Positions 29,702 to 42,465 are shown, counted from the first letter of the stretch. The stretch is DNA of 64,000 nucleotides from Takakia lepidozioides (GCA_030704615.1 CM060733.1:11718001-11782000), one strand, 5' to 3'. Notes: a model not told the origin generated them from the letters alone. Made by a program: numbers and translations.

Positions 29702-32700
29702 TCAACGCTTCTTCCGCTTTTGAGGTCGCCCTTCGAACGCTGCAACTGCCTCGGATGCGTTTCCCATTTCTGAGGCACGCACCCAAGATGCCTCCACAAG
29801 ATGATAGCCCTTCCATTTGACGAGATACTCCGTTTCTCGGTTCTTGAACCTCCTCGACTTAAGTATTGCCTCCACCTCGTACTCGGGTTCATTTTCATGA
29901 TCCAACAGCATAGGTGGCGGACGCAACACTTGCTGCCGATTCGGACGTGCTTCATCTTTGAAGTAAGGCTTCAAAAGGGAGACATGGAATACTGGGTGCA
30001 CCTTGCTGTTTGCTGGCAGCTCCAATTCATACACATCCTCATTCATAACCCTCCGAATGCGAAAGGGACCCGCATACGGAGGTACGAACTTCGGACTCAT
30101 TTCCGGAGGTAGTCGAAAATTCTTGATGTTCAACCAGACCTCTGTGCCTGCCTCAAACTTCACTTCCCTCCGCTTCCGATTCGCCTGCCTTTCATACCGT
30201 TTCCTAGCTTTGGCAATGTTGTACTTTGCGAGCTTCAACAAACGCTCGCGTTCTTCCAGTACCGCCGCTACTGCCGGTTCCTCAACGTCCTGGGCGGCCC
30301 AACTTGTCGGCACCAGAGGTGCTTTTCCATAGACCAACACAAAAGGGGAAACTCCCGTCGCGGAGTGTTCTGTGTTATTATAACAGAACTCTGCCGCGTC
30401 TAAGTGTTCCATCCAGTCTGATTGGTCTGCCGACACGTAATTCCGCAAGAATTGCTTCACTACGGAATTCACTCTTTCCGTTTGGCCGTCCGTCGTAGGT
30501 CGGAAAGCGGTGCTCATCTTCAGCCTCGTCCCCATCTTCTTCCAAAGTGCTCTCCAGAATTTACTCGTAAACTTTGGGTCGCGGTCCGAGACAATATCCT
30601 TCGGGACTCCATGATGCTTTAAGACGTGGGCGAAGTAAAGTCGCCCTGTCTCCTGCGCAGTAGCCGTCTCCTTGGTGGGGATGAAATGGGCCATTTTACT
30701 GAACCTATCTACCACCACCATGATTGCATCGAATCCTTTTGACAGCGGCATAGCAGTCATGAAATCCATCGAGACGCTTTCCCAAGTCCCCTCTGGAATC
30801 GGCAAGGGTTGTAACAGCCCCGCTTGCTTTTTATACTCGCTCCGGTTTTGTTGGCATGTGGTGCATGTCTTTACATACTCCTCTGCCTCCTCCCTCAGTT
30901 TGGGCCAGAAATACTCTTTCTTCAAGAGTGCCGCAGTGCGCTTGGCTCCACCGTGGCCCGCAAGCGGGCTATCATGGCATTCTCTCAAGAGACTATCCCT
31001 GATCCCTCCCTTTGGCACATAGAGACGTTTTTGCTTATACCGGAGCAGTCCGTTTTGCAAGTGGAACTGCGATTTAACCCCCATTCTCAAGTTCTGCATC
31101 ACGCACTTTGCCAGCTCATCCTTCCGGCAAGCCTTCCGGATCTTCCTTTGGAGCGCCGTCTCGCCCTTGTACACCAACAAGAGCTGCTGCTTTCTACTTA
31201 AAGCATCGGCCACCACATTGTCCCGTCCCGGTTTGTACTGGATATCCACGTCGAACACTGCCAAAGTATCTTGCCACCTAAGTTGTTTTGGGGACAACTT
31301 GGGCTGCGTGGCAAAATACTTCACCGTGACATTGTCCGTGAACACCTTCACTGGGTTGGAACCAACATAGTGGCGCCAGAGTTCAAGGCAATGTACCACC
31401 GCCTTCATCTCTTTTTCGTGCGTCGGCCACCGTCGCTCCACTTCATTCAGTTTCTTACTTTCGTAAGCCACTGGACGTCCATCTTGCATAAGTACACCCC
31501 CAATTGCGAAGTCCGATGCATCTGTATGAATCTCAAACGGACGATCGAACTCCGGGATTTTTAAGACTGGAGCTTCCGTCATCCGCTGCTTCAATTCAGC
31601 AAAAGCTTGGCCACAAAATGTGTTCCATACCCAGACTTTGGATTTACACAGAAGGTCCGACAGCGGCCCCGCGATCTTGGCGAAATTTCTCACATACTTC
31701 CGGTAATAGGAGGCGAGTCCTAGGAAGGATCGCACTCCCGGGACCGAAGTCGGAGGCTCCCAGTCCAAGATCGCCCTCACCTTTCTGTCATCCATTTTGA
31801 TCCCATCCTGTGTAATCACGTGCCCCAAGAACTCCACTTTTGTGACCCCGAATTCGCACTTTGAAGCTTTGGCATACAGCTTCCCTTCTCGCAATTTTTG
31901 GAACACCCTTTTGAGGTGCTCCAGGTGCTCCTCCTTTGTTTTCGAGTACACCAAGATGTCGTCGATGTACACGATCACAAAGTCATCCAACCACTCCTGG
32001 AAAAGGCTGTTCATCAGCGTGCTAAATGTCGCTGGTGCATTGGTGAGCCCAAAAGGCATCACCAAGAACTCATATGAACCATACCTTGTCCTGCACGCGG
32101 TCTTCTCCTCATCTCCTTCCGCCACCCGAATTTGGTGATAGCCGGAGCGCAAGTCGATCCGGCTGAAATACTTCGCTCCTGCCAACCGATCGAAGAGGTC
32201 GTCGATCCTTGGCAAAGGGTACCGGTTTTTGATAGTCACCTTATTCAGAGCCCTGTAATCGACACACATCCGCAGCGTCCCATCCTTCTTGTCTGCAAAT
32301 AGCACCGGGGCTCCGTAAGGTGACTTACTCGGCCGGATGTACCCCTTTGACATTAGATCTTTGAGCTGAGTCTTCAGCTCGACCAACTCTTTGTGGCTCA
32401 ACCGGTAGGGCGCCTTGGCAGGCGGTTCCGATCCCGGTATCACCTCAATTTTGTGGTCAACTCCTCTTCGCGGTGGCAAGCCGCTTGGTAAATCCTCTGG
32501 CATCACATCCTGGTATTTCTCCAAAATCCCCTTGATCCAATCTGGGCTCGGCTCCCCATCGCCTTCTCCTTTCACTTCTCTAATGTAAAGCAAAAACTGG
32601 GACTCGTGTGTCTCCTCCACGGCCCACTCCTTTGCTGATAGAAGGTTTATTCGCCCTCCCACGGATTTGGGCGTTTCCGACACTCGTAAAACCTCGCCAC

Positions 32701-34264
32701 CATTCCCACATGGCAGCGTGACTACTCTCTTGCGGCCATCTATGACCGCTCCGGATTTGCTCAAAAAGGTCATTCCCAAAATGAGATCCACTCCATCGAT
32801 CTCGCAGATAGTGAAGTTCTCACGTCCCTCCCAACTCCCCAGTTGAAGAGGAACATCAAACGCCAACCTTGTCGCCAACTGAGGTTCTCCTTTGGCAGAG
32901 CGCACCTCAATAGAGGCCCCCACGTCACTTGTCGGGAGTCCCAACTTTCGCGCCGCCGCCGGCGTCATGAAGGAGTGCGACGCTCCTGTGTCCACCAACA
33001 ACGACACATTAGTTCCGGATATTATCCCATCCACGAACAATAACTGACTCCCTTTTCGTAAGGCGCCAGTTTCCTGATACAACTCACAAGAAAATTTGCC
33101 TACCTTGCAAGTCCTGGCGACCACCGCTTCCACCAAGCGACTGATGGTATCTTCCGACAGCTCCGTGGTCGCCCGAGTCATGTTCAATTGCCGGGGCTTC
33201 GTGCACTTCTTGGCCATGTGCCCGGGCTCCCCGCAATTGAAACACACTCCATCAAAGGTCGCCTTCTGTCCGCCATAAGTCGCTCCACCCGCTTTTCCTT
33301 TCGAAGCACCGGGTGCCGCCTTGACGTGTGAAGGACCTCCCTTCGATTTCCACGTGCCATTTTCGCCGCGTGGCCTATCCCACTTCTTTTCCGGTCGGGA
33401 GGAGTCCCCTTCCCGCCGGGTCTTCTTGTGGTTCAGCTCCGTACGGCCTTGTCTCTCACCCCTAGGGACATCCGAGAAACATTCAGCTCTCTCAATTGCC
33501 TCGTTCAAAGTCTTGGGTGGCTTCTCCTCCAACTTCCGCCTAGCCCATGGGGCCAGTCCCGCCACAAAGTTGAAGACCATTTCTGGTTCTGCCATGTCCG
33601 CGACTTCGAGCAACAGCACATTGAAAGCCTGGACATACCCCCGAATGTCATCTGTTTGCTTCAAATTCCTCATCTTGTCCCGGGCAAGCCAGGATGCGTT
33701 GAGGGGCACAAACTGTCTCTTCATCAATTCCTTGAACTCACTCCAGTTCAAGGTTTCCGGGCTTGGGCCTCGGTCGTGAAGGCGTTTCTGCCACCATTGT
33801 TGAGCATAGCCCCTCAAATAGGTGGGAGCCACTTCCACCCGATCCTCGTCACTCAACTTGGCCGCCCGGAAGTACTGCTCTAGCTCCAGGAGCCAGGTGT
33901 TGAGTGCCTTCCGGTTTCGAACGCCCTCGAAGGTGCCGGGTTCCTTAGGCTTCACCTTAAACTTTGCCTTGGTGGAAGTGGCATTAGCCGCCTTCAACAC
34001 GTCTTTCAACGTCCCGCCAAACTGCGCCAACAACCCTTCCCAAAAGGCTGCCGGCATGGGAGGCATCTCTTGGTTTGTCGGAGCTCTCAAAGATTCCTCG
34101 GGCTCCGACTCCTCGGATTCCTCCCGCTCCTGAGCGGCCTCGTTTTCGGAAACATTAATCGCTTCCTCAAACGGCCGCCTCGGTGACACGTCGCCCCCAT
34201 CGGGCTCACCGGGATCATCATCTTTTGGGCCGTTCCGCTTTCGCTTCGGCTTGCCCGACCCCAT
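29702..34264 (-). CDS. gag-pol polyprotein of the chromovirus (1520 residues)
   Basis: The ATG at 34262-34264 is the first one after the primer-binding site and gives a basic N-terminus. Domains in order: gag core (about 100-270); one zinc knuckle C341-C344-H349-C354; protease DTGA at 425-428; RT with LDLRSG-type motif and YIDD at 766-769; RNase H with D915, E952, D977; integrase zinc domain H1097, H1104, C1134, C1137 and the DDE triad D1167, D1227, E1263; chromodomain at about 1461-1514 with the EYLVKWKGY core. The polyprotein makes particle, protease, copying and integration enzymes. The chromodomain is known in this lineage to guide integration to marked chromatin. No stop or frameshift is seen. 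Confidence 0.97.
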   Translation of the reverse strand: MGSGKPKRKRNGPKDDDPGEPDGGDVSPRRPFEEAINVSENEAAQEREESEESEPEESLRAPTNQEMPPMPAAFWEGLLAQFGGTLKDVLKAANATSTKAKFKVKPKEPGTFEGVRNRKALNTWLLELEQYFRAAKLSDEDRVEVAPTYLRGYAQQWWQKRLHDRGPSPETLNWSEFKELMKRQFVPLNASWLARDKMRNLKQTDDIRGYVQAFNVLLLEVADMAEPEMVFNFVAGLAPWARRKLEEKPPKTLNEAIERAECFSDVPRGERQGRTELNHKKTRREGDSSRPEKKWDRPRGENGTWKSKGGPSHVKAAPGASKGKAGGATYGGQKATFDGVCFNCGEPGHMAKKCTKPRQLNMTRATTELSEDTISRLVEAVVARTCKVGKFSCELYQETGALRKGSQLLFVDGIISGTNVSLLVDTGASHSFMTPAAARKLGLPTSDVGASIEVRSAKGEPQLATRLAFDVPLQLGSWEGRENFTICEIDGVDLILGMTFLSKSGAVIDGRKRVVTLPCGNGGEVLRVSETPKSVGGRINLLSAKEWAVEETHESQFLLYIREVKGEGDGEPSPDWIKGILEKYQDVMPEDLPSGLPPRRGVDHKIEVIPGSEPPAKAPYRLSHKELVELKTQLKDLMSKGYIRPSKSPYGAPVLFADKKDGTLRMCVDYRALNKVTIKNRYPLPRIDDLFDRLAGAKYFSRIDLRSGYHQIRVAEGDEEKTACRTRYGSYEFLVMPFGLTNAPATFSTLMNSLFQEWLDDFVIVYIDDILVYSKTKEEHLEHLKRVFQKLREGKLYAKASKCEFGVTKVEFLGHVITQDGIKMDDRKVRAILDWEPPTSVPGVRSFLGLASYYRKYVRNFAKIAGPLSDLLCKSKVWVWNTFCGQAFAELKQRMTEAPVLKIPEFDRPFEIHTDASDFAIGGVLMQDGRPVAYESKKLNEVERRWPTHEKEMKAVVHCLELWRHYVGSNPVKVFTDNVTVKYFATQPKLSPKQLRWQDTLAVFDVDIQYKPGRDNVVADALSRKQQLLLVYKGETALQRKIRKACRKDELAKCVMQNLRMGVKSQFHLQNGLLRYKQKRLYVPKGGIRDSLLRECHDSPLAGHGGAKRTAALLKKEYFWPKLREEAEEYVKTCTTCQQNRSEYKKQAGLLQPLPIPEGTWESVSMDFMTAMPLSKGFDAIMVVVDRFSKMAHFIPTKETATAQETGRLYFAHVLKHHGVPKDIVSDRDPKFTSKFWRALWKKMGTRLKMSTAFRPTTDGQTERVNSVVKQFLRNYVSADQSDWMEHLDAAEFCYNNTEHSATGVSPFVLVYGKAPLVPTSWAAQDVEEPAVAAVLEERERLLKLAKYNIAKARKRYERQANRKRREVKFEAGTEVWLNIKNFRLPPEMSPKFVPPYAGPFRIRRVMNEDVYELELPANSKVHPVFHVSLLKPYFKDEARPNRQQVLRPPPMLLDHENEPEYEVEAILKSRRFKNRETEYLVKWKGYHLVEASWVRASEMGNASEAVAAFEGRPQKRKKR

Positions 34265-34305
34265 GATGAGGCCAATCCCAAGGACGATCGCGTACTGAAC
34301 TCTAA

Positions 34306-34317
34306 GCTCTGATACCA
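34306..34317 (-). other. Primer-binding site for initiator methionine tRNA
   Basis: On the element strand TGGTATCAGAGC lies 2 nt downstream of the 5' LTR and is complementary to the 3' end of plant tRNA-iMet, as in many plant retrotransposons. Confidence 0.92.
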
Positions 34318-34319
34318 AG

Positions 34320-35045
34320 TGTCGCGCACCTCACTCCGGTAAGCTCCCCTTCAAGTCATAGTTACTCGCTTTGATGCGCGCGCCTGACTCCCAACCTGGC
34401 CGCCCGGGCCAACTTGGAGCTTCGGCTGCTCACCGGGACATAACGGTCCCCCCTTCGCTTCCCTCTAAACCCTCCACCTCTTTGGGACTAGGAGAATTCC
34501 CTTTGGTAGATGGCAGTCCGGAACAGCTCCCCACTCTTTGGTCGCTTTCCGGCTCGCTCGCTTACTCACTAGTTTTTGGTCACCAACGGGCTTGCACCGT
34601 TCTCGGGGTTACTACTCCCTATATATACTTCTGTAGCTGTCCGCGGGGGTTTCATAACCAGCCATGCCATTTTATGGCGAACCACCACGAAAACCCTCGA
34701 CTCCCGGTGGTGAGTCGCGGTGAGTCTTGGCCCACTCACCGCGGCCCCAATGGACCGTGATGAGTCCCAAGACTCCCCACGACTCCCACCTCGAGGTCTC
34801 CACCCCATGGTGAGTCCTATGCCACCCCCACTAAGTCCCACTAAGCTACCACCACCCCTTGTGGAGCCACCTCCACCGCAACCCGGTGTGCGGGGCTCCA
34901 CCTAGTGAGCGCCTCCGCCTCCTTGAGTGCCTTGGGCACTCAAGGGTGCTTCAGCCCCCCATACCTATCGCCGCCGCTGCCCCCACCACAGGGGCAGCCC
35001 CTCATGTGTCCCGACCCCCTGCCCTCAAGGCAAAGGGCCGCGACA
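34320..35045 (-). repeat. 5' LTR of the chromovirus
   Basis: 726 bp, TGTCGCG...CGCGACA. It should hold the promoter of the element. Confidence 0.97.
34619..34628 (-). promoter_or_regulatory. Probable TATA box of the chromovirus promoter
   Basis: The element strand reads GTATATATAGGG about 420 bp into the 5' LTR, a good TATA box placed where U3 promoters usually lie. The same site is at about 28369-28378 in the 3' LTR. Confidence 0.6.
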
Positions 35046-35050
35046 CAGTT
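35046..35050. repeat. Chromovirus target-site duplication, right (CAGTT)
   Basis: Matches 28065-28069. Confidence 0.95.
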
Positions 35051-35329
35051 GGTACCTCCGCCATCACTGTCGTGGTTCCCTTGTGCAGCAAAAAAACAGA
35101 CAAATGAGACAGTGAATCTTCCCTCATCTCTAAGCCACCGCCATCGCTTTAAAGAGCCCGCATAGGCGGCGCTCATAGGAGCCATAAACACTCAAGGATT
35201 GGTAGCTCATGGTATCTGCAGCACGAGCACCATCGCTCCTCCCAAGCCGCCATCATGCGCACTCTCGCAGCGCAAAAAGGAAGACATTAGGGTTGCGCAG
35301 GGTTTTCCCTGTCTGGCCCGTCATTCATC

Positions 35330-35575
35330 CTTCTCAGGATGAAAAACATCCGCCAGCCTGTATGCCCGACGGACGTTGTCCGTTTCTCATTTGCGGAAGA
35401 TGAAAGACATCGTGCGTTCATCCTGTCTTGAACTCGACGGATGCAGTCTGCTTTTCATCTAGGTTAGATGAAAAACATCGGGGGTTTTTTTAATAAAAAC
35501 TTTTTTATACCTGTCTTGTCCCGTATTTAGGTCCTGTCAGATGAAGTCCTTTTTTCATCCAGGTTGGATTGAAAA
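35330..35575. repeat. Recurrent GATGAAARACATC palindromes
   Basis: Short inverted repeats built on GATG...CATC recur at about 35338, 35399, 35468 and, in a split form, 35540-35569. Each is followed by a CGG/CGT and a T-rich part. This may be a decayed MITE-like tandem structure. Confidence 0.4.
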
Positions 35576-35794
35576 AATAAAAACTGACGGGAGTTTTGCC
35601 ATCAGTATATTCCGGGTTGATGTTCGGATGAAGCAAAAAACCTCACAGGTATTAGTGAAGAAATGTTTCACTAGGGAAAAAAATGTATTTTGGATAAAAA
35701 ACATCCAAAATTCCCTGCAACCCAATTTTTCAAATTTTTCAAAATTTTCAAAGTTGGAATTCGGGACAACAATTCCATAAACCCAGTTTCCAGA

Positions 35795-35830
35795 GGGAGA
35801 GAGAGGGAGAGAGAGGGAGAGAGAGGGAAA
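35795..35830. repeat. GAGAGAGG microsatellite
   Basis: About four GAGAGAGG-type units. Confidence 0.85.
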
Positions 35831-36042
35831 CAAAAAATAAATAAATAATATGGGGGGTGGAGTGACTGAGCCTGTGGTGCTCAGCAGTTGGTGGTGGTGC
35901 TCAGTCCCCCCCCCACCTTTTTCTTTCTCTTTGTTGCCCCCTCTCGAGACCTCGAGCACTTGCTGCTCTCAGCCCCCGACATGCTTGGTTTTTTTGTTTT
36001 TTGATCTGGAATGTAAAGGTTGTTTCCTAATGAGGCCAACTT

Positions 36043-38310
36043 GTGGGTTTGCATGACTGGTGCCAGCTTATGGGGAAAGAGAAGAAGTCCCTTGCCCCAA
36101 AGAAAGGGGCGGACAATCCGTTTGCTCTGCCGGCACATGTGACGTGCCAGGGCGTCTCACGATTAACTAGCCCCGTCAACAGCCGCAGCCGGAGGGCTCG
36201 TCTGCCCCCTGAGGCCAGTACCCCCCATCTTGTCCACATCTTGGATGCGCTAGGGGCCGGCTCAGCCAGCTCTCCTATTCGGGAGGTTGTTGCTGAGCCG
36301 GATGCTCAGTTGAGCACACCCCCCGGCCACCAAGACGGGTGAAATGTACCTTGGCAAGCACATCACTCGTTCAGGGGCACGGTATGGGCAACTTTTGGAT
36401 GTCACCCCCATAGCGACCCCTTCCTCTGCAGCAAAGGCTGCACTTGCCAAGGCCCAACGTCAGGTTCAAGGGCTTTGAAAGCCTTCATTTCTAGCCCAAT
36501 GTTGTCAATGAGGGAGGAGGAGACAAGGAGGGCCAATGAAGTGGTCGAGATAGCGAAGCGCCTCGAACAAGTCAAGCCGGGTGAGGGCTTCTAGCATTTT
36601 GGGGGGGGGGGAGGAGGAGGTATGGGCCGGTTTGGAGCGGCCTAGCCGATTAGCGACGCCGCCCCCTGAGCCTGAGTGGTCAGCAAAGGGGGTGCCGCCG
36701 CCGGCTATGCTCCACATCTGGAATCTACTTCCAGTGGCACTCCGGAAGGGGATAGCACGGGCACATCCGGCAACGGGGACTCGTGCCACATCGGGTGACA
36801 CCGGGGGCGAGTTGGACAAGCTTGCAAAGTTACAACTGTCGCACCTTGTTCCATGTTTTATCTTTCATGATTTTCGTTGTTGTTTGTTTCTTTTTTTGAA
36901 TTTGGAGGGGTTATTTGTCTAGGAGGCAGCAACATGGCTGGCCTCATTGGTGCAGTCCGGTGGGGTTGCCAATGAGGGAGAGCACGTGGTGTTCATGAAG
37001 GACCCAAACACCAAAGGTAAGAAGAAGAGGCCTCGACCTCCCGAGATCCCTTTTACCATCAATGAAGGGGCTGCCGAGGAGAGAGAGAGAAGGGAGAGGG
37101 AGAAGGAGAGAGAGGAAGTAGCGGGGAAGGGGAAGGAGATGGTCGTGGGGAAGGGGAAGGAAAAAAAGAAGAAGAAGAAGAAGAAGAAGTCCCATGGAGA
37201 GGAAGAGGTGAGTGTGCATGCGGGGGAGGGCAATGGGGTAACAAAGAAGCAGGGGAAGGAGGCTACAAAGAAGCAGGGGAAGGAGGCTACAAAGAAGGGA
37301 GAGGGTGGGAAGAAGAACATGGCCTTGGCGATACAGGACGTGGAGTTGGCAAAGATCGTGGTGCCACCGGTGGAGGTGAATCGCCATGGTGACCCCTGCG
37401 GTGCGTTCTGGGAGGCTATGAAGAAGCCAGCCTTCGAACTCGCAATGAGGTGGTTCCCTTACATCGAGTGGGCTGATCAGCACTTTGGCGCGAAGAGGGC
37501 GTATGCCCGTGAGTTAGACTGCCGGTTTCTGGGCAATTGGAGTGACAAAAGGGTGATGGAGATGGTGGGGCGAAACTTGAAGGATAGGAGGTACCGTGCC
37601 AGACAGATCATTTGGAGGGCAATGGAAAAGGGGGCCATATCCAAACCACCTTATGGAATTACACAGGTTGGCAAATCCTAAATCATTTCACCTTCCATTT
37701 GTCGCATGTGCATTAATGAGGTGGATTCGATGCAACATATGTGTGTAATTCACTAATTGTTTGGGGGCGGGGGGGGGGGCCGGCATAAGTATCGTGGGAT
37801 GCACTAAGTGCGGGAGAGAATGATGCCGCAATCAAGTTCAAATTTGAGCGGGCACGCGAAGCAACAACAGTCCGCCTTGACAAGCACGAATCCACACACA
37901 AGTGGGGCGCCGGGGAATCCAAGGGTTTTATCTTGCGATTTGTAAGTCGTACTTCCCTATGGATTTTGTTATGTCTTCTTTCTGGCTCCATCATCGCGAA
38001 GAACTGACTTTAATTTGTGGCATGTGTAGCAACGCGCGTTTGAGAGGAAGCCATCTCCGGTAGAGTACAACTACGCCAAGGAGCATGGTTGACAATCCCT
38101 CATGAAGAAATGGCCAACACGGAGGGGATGAGTGCACTACAAGGCACTAGTATGGATGAGGTCGGGGGTCATGGCCAGGGATTGGATGAGAGCTCTGTGG
38201 GACTTAGGGGAACACCGTCTCATTTAGGTGCTCTGGCGAAGGGCACGGAGTCATCAGGCTCATCGGATAGCTCTGAGTCCTTTACTGAGGATGAGGATGA
38301 GGATGACTAG
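36043..38310 (+). CDS. Lysine/glutamate-rich hypothetical gene, several exons, possibly transposon-derived
   Basis: Plus-strand coding-like blocks follow one another: 36043-36342, about 36590-36830, 36947-37675, about 37789-37938 (ending in the donor TTTGTAAGT) and about 38031-38090, with an acidic Ser/Asp/Glu tail ORF at 38089-38310. The best part is 36947-37681. It has a charged N-terminal half with a run of nine lysines and KKQGKEATKK repeats, then a folded-looking half with FWEAMKKPAFELAMRWFPY and GRNLKDRRYRARQIIWRAM. The exon at about 37789 continues in the same style (KFERAREATTVRLDKHE). The domain layout is reminiscent of accessory proteins of plant DNA transposons but no family is certain. 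Exact splice sites were not fixed, and earlier blocks show frame changes. Confidence 0.4.
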
Positions 38311-38529
38311 TCCTAGTCCATGTAGGTCCCAGGGTCAGCCTACTGAACCCTTGTGAGTTTTTCAGCTCATTTCCTGTAAATATATTTCCATATTTCCATC
38401 TTCCATCTTATTCATGTGTCGCACCGTCCTCACCCTCGATTCATGCTTGCTCAATTGTGTACCTGCTAAATCAGAGAAATGGAAGCTATAAGGTCTCCCA
38501 TCCCCAAAAACAAAACCAGGCAAAAAATA

Positions 38530-39300
38530 AAAACCACCCCCAAATCACCCCCAAAATCAACCCCCAACCCCCCCCCACCAGGTTGGCCTCGCGACTGTAG
38601 GACGTCGCAATTGGTGACTTGTTTTTTGGGCGGGGGTCGCAATCCGCGACGGTCGGGCGTCGCAAATCCCATTTGCGGGCGGCAACGCCCGACACCCCCT
38701 GCGACGTGTTTTTTGGTCCGGCAGGGCGTCGCGGATCCCACCACCCTGCCTGCGCCACGTCTTTTATTTTTTTGATTAAATATAAAGCAAGCGACGCTAG
38801 AGCGTCGCGAAAACCCACGCCCGGGCGTGGCGGAGCCCGACTCCTGCGCCTGCTGTTTTTTTTTTTTGCCACGCCCAATAGTCGCTTGCAGGGACGTACT
38901 GGCGTCGCTTGGCATACCACCCGGCTTACGCCACGTGTTTTTGGGTTTTAGGATGGGACTCCCGGGCAGGTTAGAAAAAAAAGGGGATGCGACGCCGCGC
39001 CGTCGCCCCCACCAATGCCGTCGGTTGGAGGGCAGCGACGGCGAGACGTCGCTCGAAGGAGGCCCCTGCCATCGACGCGGACGGCCCGAAAAGTGACGTC
39101 TGGCAGTCGTGGGAGTTGGGGCGGGGGCTCGCGACCCCCATACGTTGCGACTGCCGAGTGACGGCCGGGCATCGCAAATTCGGAGCCTGCCCCATGCCCG
39201 AAATGGGCATTTTCCCGACGCGGTGGCGTGGCCCGGGCGTCGCAAAGGCCCCCCTTTTCCGGAGTGTGACGTGGCGGGATATGGGCTCACGCTGACGTGG
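38530..39300. repeat. CpG-rich degenerate repeat block
   Basis: A GC-rich island filled with GGGCGTCGC/GCGACG words and recurrent GCGACGTGTTTTTTGG-like blocks (about 38616, 38701, 38755, 38845, 38930) at roughly 80-100-bp steps. Long open frames on both strands here come from the lack of AT-rich stops and are not genes. Confidence 0.6.
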
Positions 39301-39345
39301 TGTGAGCGTAGGCTCACACGCTCACACGCTATGCTCATGCCGTTG
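39255..39345. repeat. MULE-type subterminal repeat (GTGAGCG/CGCTCAC)
   Basis: Carries GACGTGG, GGCTCACGCTGACGTGG and repeated CACACGCTCA words like those in both ends of the MULE at 24852-26215. It is probably one end of a related element. Confidence 0.55.
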
Positions 39346-39745
39346 CGTCGCTGCCAGCCTAGAAAAAGAAGGGAATAAAAGTTGTTACCACTGTCAGGTT
39401 CTAGAGTGTGCTTGCTTTGACAGGAAAAAATCTCCATCTGCCTCTGCCTCTGCCCTTTCTTTGCTGTACTTTCTGCCTGCAATCAATGAATCCATGTTGG
39501 TGGACATTGGCTTGTGAGTGACTGCATTAGCTGCCCACTCTTTTTTATAAATTTACAGCCTTTACATCCTATGGAGATACATTCTTTCTTCCTCAAAATA
39601 ACCATATCTTGCAAAATTCCTACTTGTCATTGCAGTTTATAGATGATATTGACTCCATTTCTAATTCTAATAGAGGGATTGACTACATTCTTACCCAAGT
39701 ATGGTTAGAAACTGAAAAAACATTCGAGGAAACAAGAAGTACTAC

Positions 39746-40047
39746 CTTCTCAAAGTAAGGGAGATCTGCATGGGCTGCCCACACTTCAAGAGAGACGTCA
39801 TGGGGAGCTCTTGTTGCACGGTTGACAGCAAGCACAACAGCCTGGAATACATGTAAAGAAGGATTGGAAGTCATCACAAGACCTCCAAGACTCGTCAAAA
39901 GTTACTTCAAATTCAAAGAGAAGCCACACATACCTCCTCAGGCAGCTTGATGAAGTCTTCATCCTTTTGACTGGGTCTTTGGGCCTTCCCTCCCTCTAGC
40001 CCGTTCTGATCCAGCCACCTATACGCCCCACCAAAAATTAAGCTTTG
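39746..40047 (-). CDS. Two exons of an unidentified host gene (incomplete)
   Basis: Exon at 39934-40047 (38 codons; acceptor GGCAG before it, donor GTATGT after it) and exon at 39746-39841 (32 codons; acceptor TTCCAG, donor GTAGTA) are both in phase 0 and read cleanly, with AYRWLDQNG in the first and AVVLAVNRATRAPHD in the second. The style is that of a conserved protein, but I do not recognise it. No convincing further exons were found on either side. The gene may be truncated by the repeat block to the left, or have distant exons. Confidence 0.45.
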
Positions 40048-42465
40048 CTGCCAAACCGATGATATTAGAGCTTGGCAAGTATGTACACAGTAGTCACCAG
40101 TAGGACCAAGTATGTTACACACATGACAATACCCTCACACATGTTGATGGATCTTGTTAACCTCGGCAACTACAGGAAAAAGGCCCGCTCACCACACCAC
40201 AAATATCTAACTTCCCTTTCCACAAGCACTACACAACAGTTTGCTTCCAACTACAAAGACCAACCTCTCATGTCTGAACAAGCAAATCCATTCCTACACC
40301 AGTATAAGAAACGTACAATGTGACCTGCATCCATGGAGACCAAACAGATACCAATCCACACAATCAGAAACAAAGGGCCAAAGCAGAGACCGAAGGCCAT
40401 TACATCCGTTTCATCCAAAGTGTTGATGAAATGTTCCCGCTGCTATGTGATTGGCCTCGTGCTCCGTGCATCCCATGACTACACTCGACAACATCACAAG
40501 CGATCCTCATAGCAACAGGATGACACCTTGTTTCCTCCCCTGCCTACAGTCCGTAGTTCACACGAGATTTCCATGTTTCTCTACGACAGTTTCATGGTCG
40601 GGCGTCAATGGCAGTTACTCAAACAGAGCTAGGCGGTGTGAAGAGAAGAACCACTTCGACATAAAACCTTCACCAAAATGACGAGGGAAAAGTGTACAAA
40701 TCAAGTAGACACATATACCAACTCAAGACACTGAACCAGCTGGGTCAGAGCGTGCAATCTTCGCAGAGATGAGACATAAGACAATATATAAGCTGGAGAA
40801 CGTTGGAGAACTTAGGCAAGCTATGAGAACTGCAAGGTATACATTGCCAGAGGAGTGGTCCACCCTCTCACTAAAAGCTGGAAAGTTATAGTGAATTCTT
40901 TGACCTATAGCTTTTTAGAAATTGCAGGGTTATGAAATTGGAGCATGCAAGAGGAGCCATGCAGAGCTGACTGTCTACGTGGCAAGGCATAATTAGCCCA
41001 TATTTGGCCCCACTTGGAGGCCCACATTTATAAATTCCACATTTGGATCTAGAATTTCTTTTTACCTAGGCTCATTATTGTAGTGCATTCCACACGCTCA
41101 CGAGTCACAGGCAGGATTTAGTGAAACATCTAATTATCAAGGAATCAATGGCTGGCATTGGCTCACATTGAATTGCCTAGTTATAGAGGTCATTTTGACC
41201 CCCCCCTCAAACACATACAAAAGACCCTAATCAAAGAAAATGTTGTTGACTTGAAATTTTCACAATAGTTGGCTAGGATACCATACCATATTTCCATGTG
41301 GGAGGCAGGAGCATGAAAAAGCAACCCGTCACTCAAATAGCTTGGTCAAAGCTCAAATTTCATACTTGGCAAAACCAAAAACAAAAACCTTCACACACTA
41401 AAACACTAAAATCCCTCTTGTCCTTGGGTGAACTTCGTCACAATTTGCTGAGTCGATGTACATGGTAGGCAAGGTGAACCTGATAAGGTTCATTTTTCGG
41501 ATGTAGGTGCCTCACTAAACTGACAAGAGGTTACTTTTTTGTGGGGTTGAAATTTTCCTAATGGCGGGCCCTTAAGGTTTAACTTTAAATTAAAAAGATT
41601 ATTTGATGCCACTGGCCATCCCCTGGTTTCTAATTACAGTTTTGATTATTTTGACGATGTTGTGTTTAATCGTAGTCTACAAAGACAAATGTACTTAATT
41701 TACTATTCATAAATAATATTAACAAAGGTAGTCTAGTAATGTAAATCATTGGTTCAATTTCAATACTTTGTGAAGCAATGTATAATACACAATTGAATAA
41801 ATAGTTGTATCATGATGTATAAAATGATACAAATATACATGATCAGGTTTGTTGTATTATTAATATTAATAATATGGTAGTTATCACTATGTCGTTTTAT
41901 TAGTTTATATCACTTCGGCGGGCCGATGGATCCTCAACCACCATTTATTGGCTCCTCTTTAGAACAGAGAGGCAAGTGTAAAAAATCCTGGACCCTGTTA
42001 TGCCTTCCTCAGGTGTCACCTCCTCTCCTTTGCTAAAAACTACTTTCATGATGTGCCGTCTCCAAGTAACTTCAGGTAACATCTCTATTATTGAACAAAT
42101 TATAAAAATATATGGATGAAATTTCAACTTTAATGTGGATGAAAGTAGATTTCTATTCACAAAGAGGAGCCATACCCAACTAACCGCTTGTTTCACCCAT
42201 CTCAATTTAAATCAATTTGAACAAATACAATAATCGATATAAAATGAGTGATAAGTAAGTTATGTGAGACAAAGTGCAATAACATCCTATTTTGGCGAGG
42301 CTATTTAGGAAGTCTCATAAACTTCCATCAATATCTTTTAGTACACCACATTAGAATAGATCATAGCTATAATTTTATTTAAAAGTAAAATTATATAATG
42401 TAGATTTACCATTTTCTATGGTATTTTCGTTATTTATATTTGTTAATTTTGTTAATATACTTTAT
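40048..42465. other. Intergenic, increasingly AT-rich DNA, no supported feature
   Basis: No exon with splice signals and no repeat structure beyond AT-rich simple sequence was seen. Confidence 0.5.

Larger units (their letters stand above)
28070..35045 (-). mobile_element. Complete Ty3/gypsy chromovirus
   Basis: A 6976-bp element on the minus strand with two 726-bp LTRs (28070-28795, 34320-35045), a 5-bp CAGTT duplication, a primer-binding site, a purine-rich tract and one intact gag-pol ORF with a C-terminal chromodomain. By eye the two LTRs show no differences, so insertion was recent. The intact ORF makes it a candidate autonomous, possibly still mobile element. Confidence 0.97.

Noticed and set aside
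36919-37483. Minus-strand ORFs rich in Phe, Leu and Ser
   Set aside because: They are the complement of the GA-rich lysine/glutamate coding stretch on the plus strand.
38466-39482. 338-residue minus-strand ORF
   Set aside because: It spans the CpG-rich repeat block, where stops are rare. All frames are long and low in complexity.
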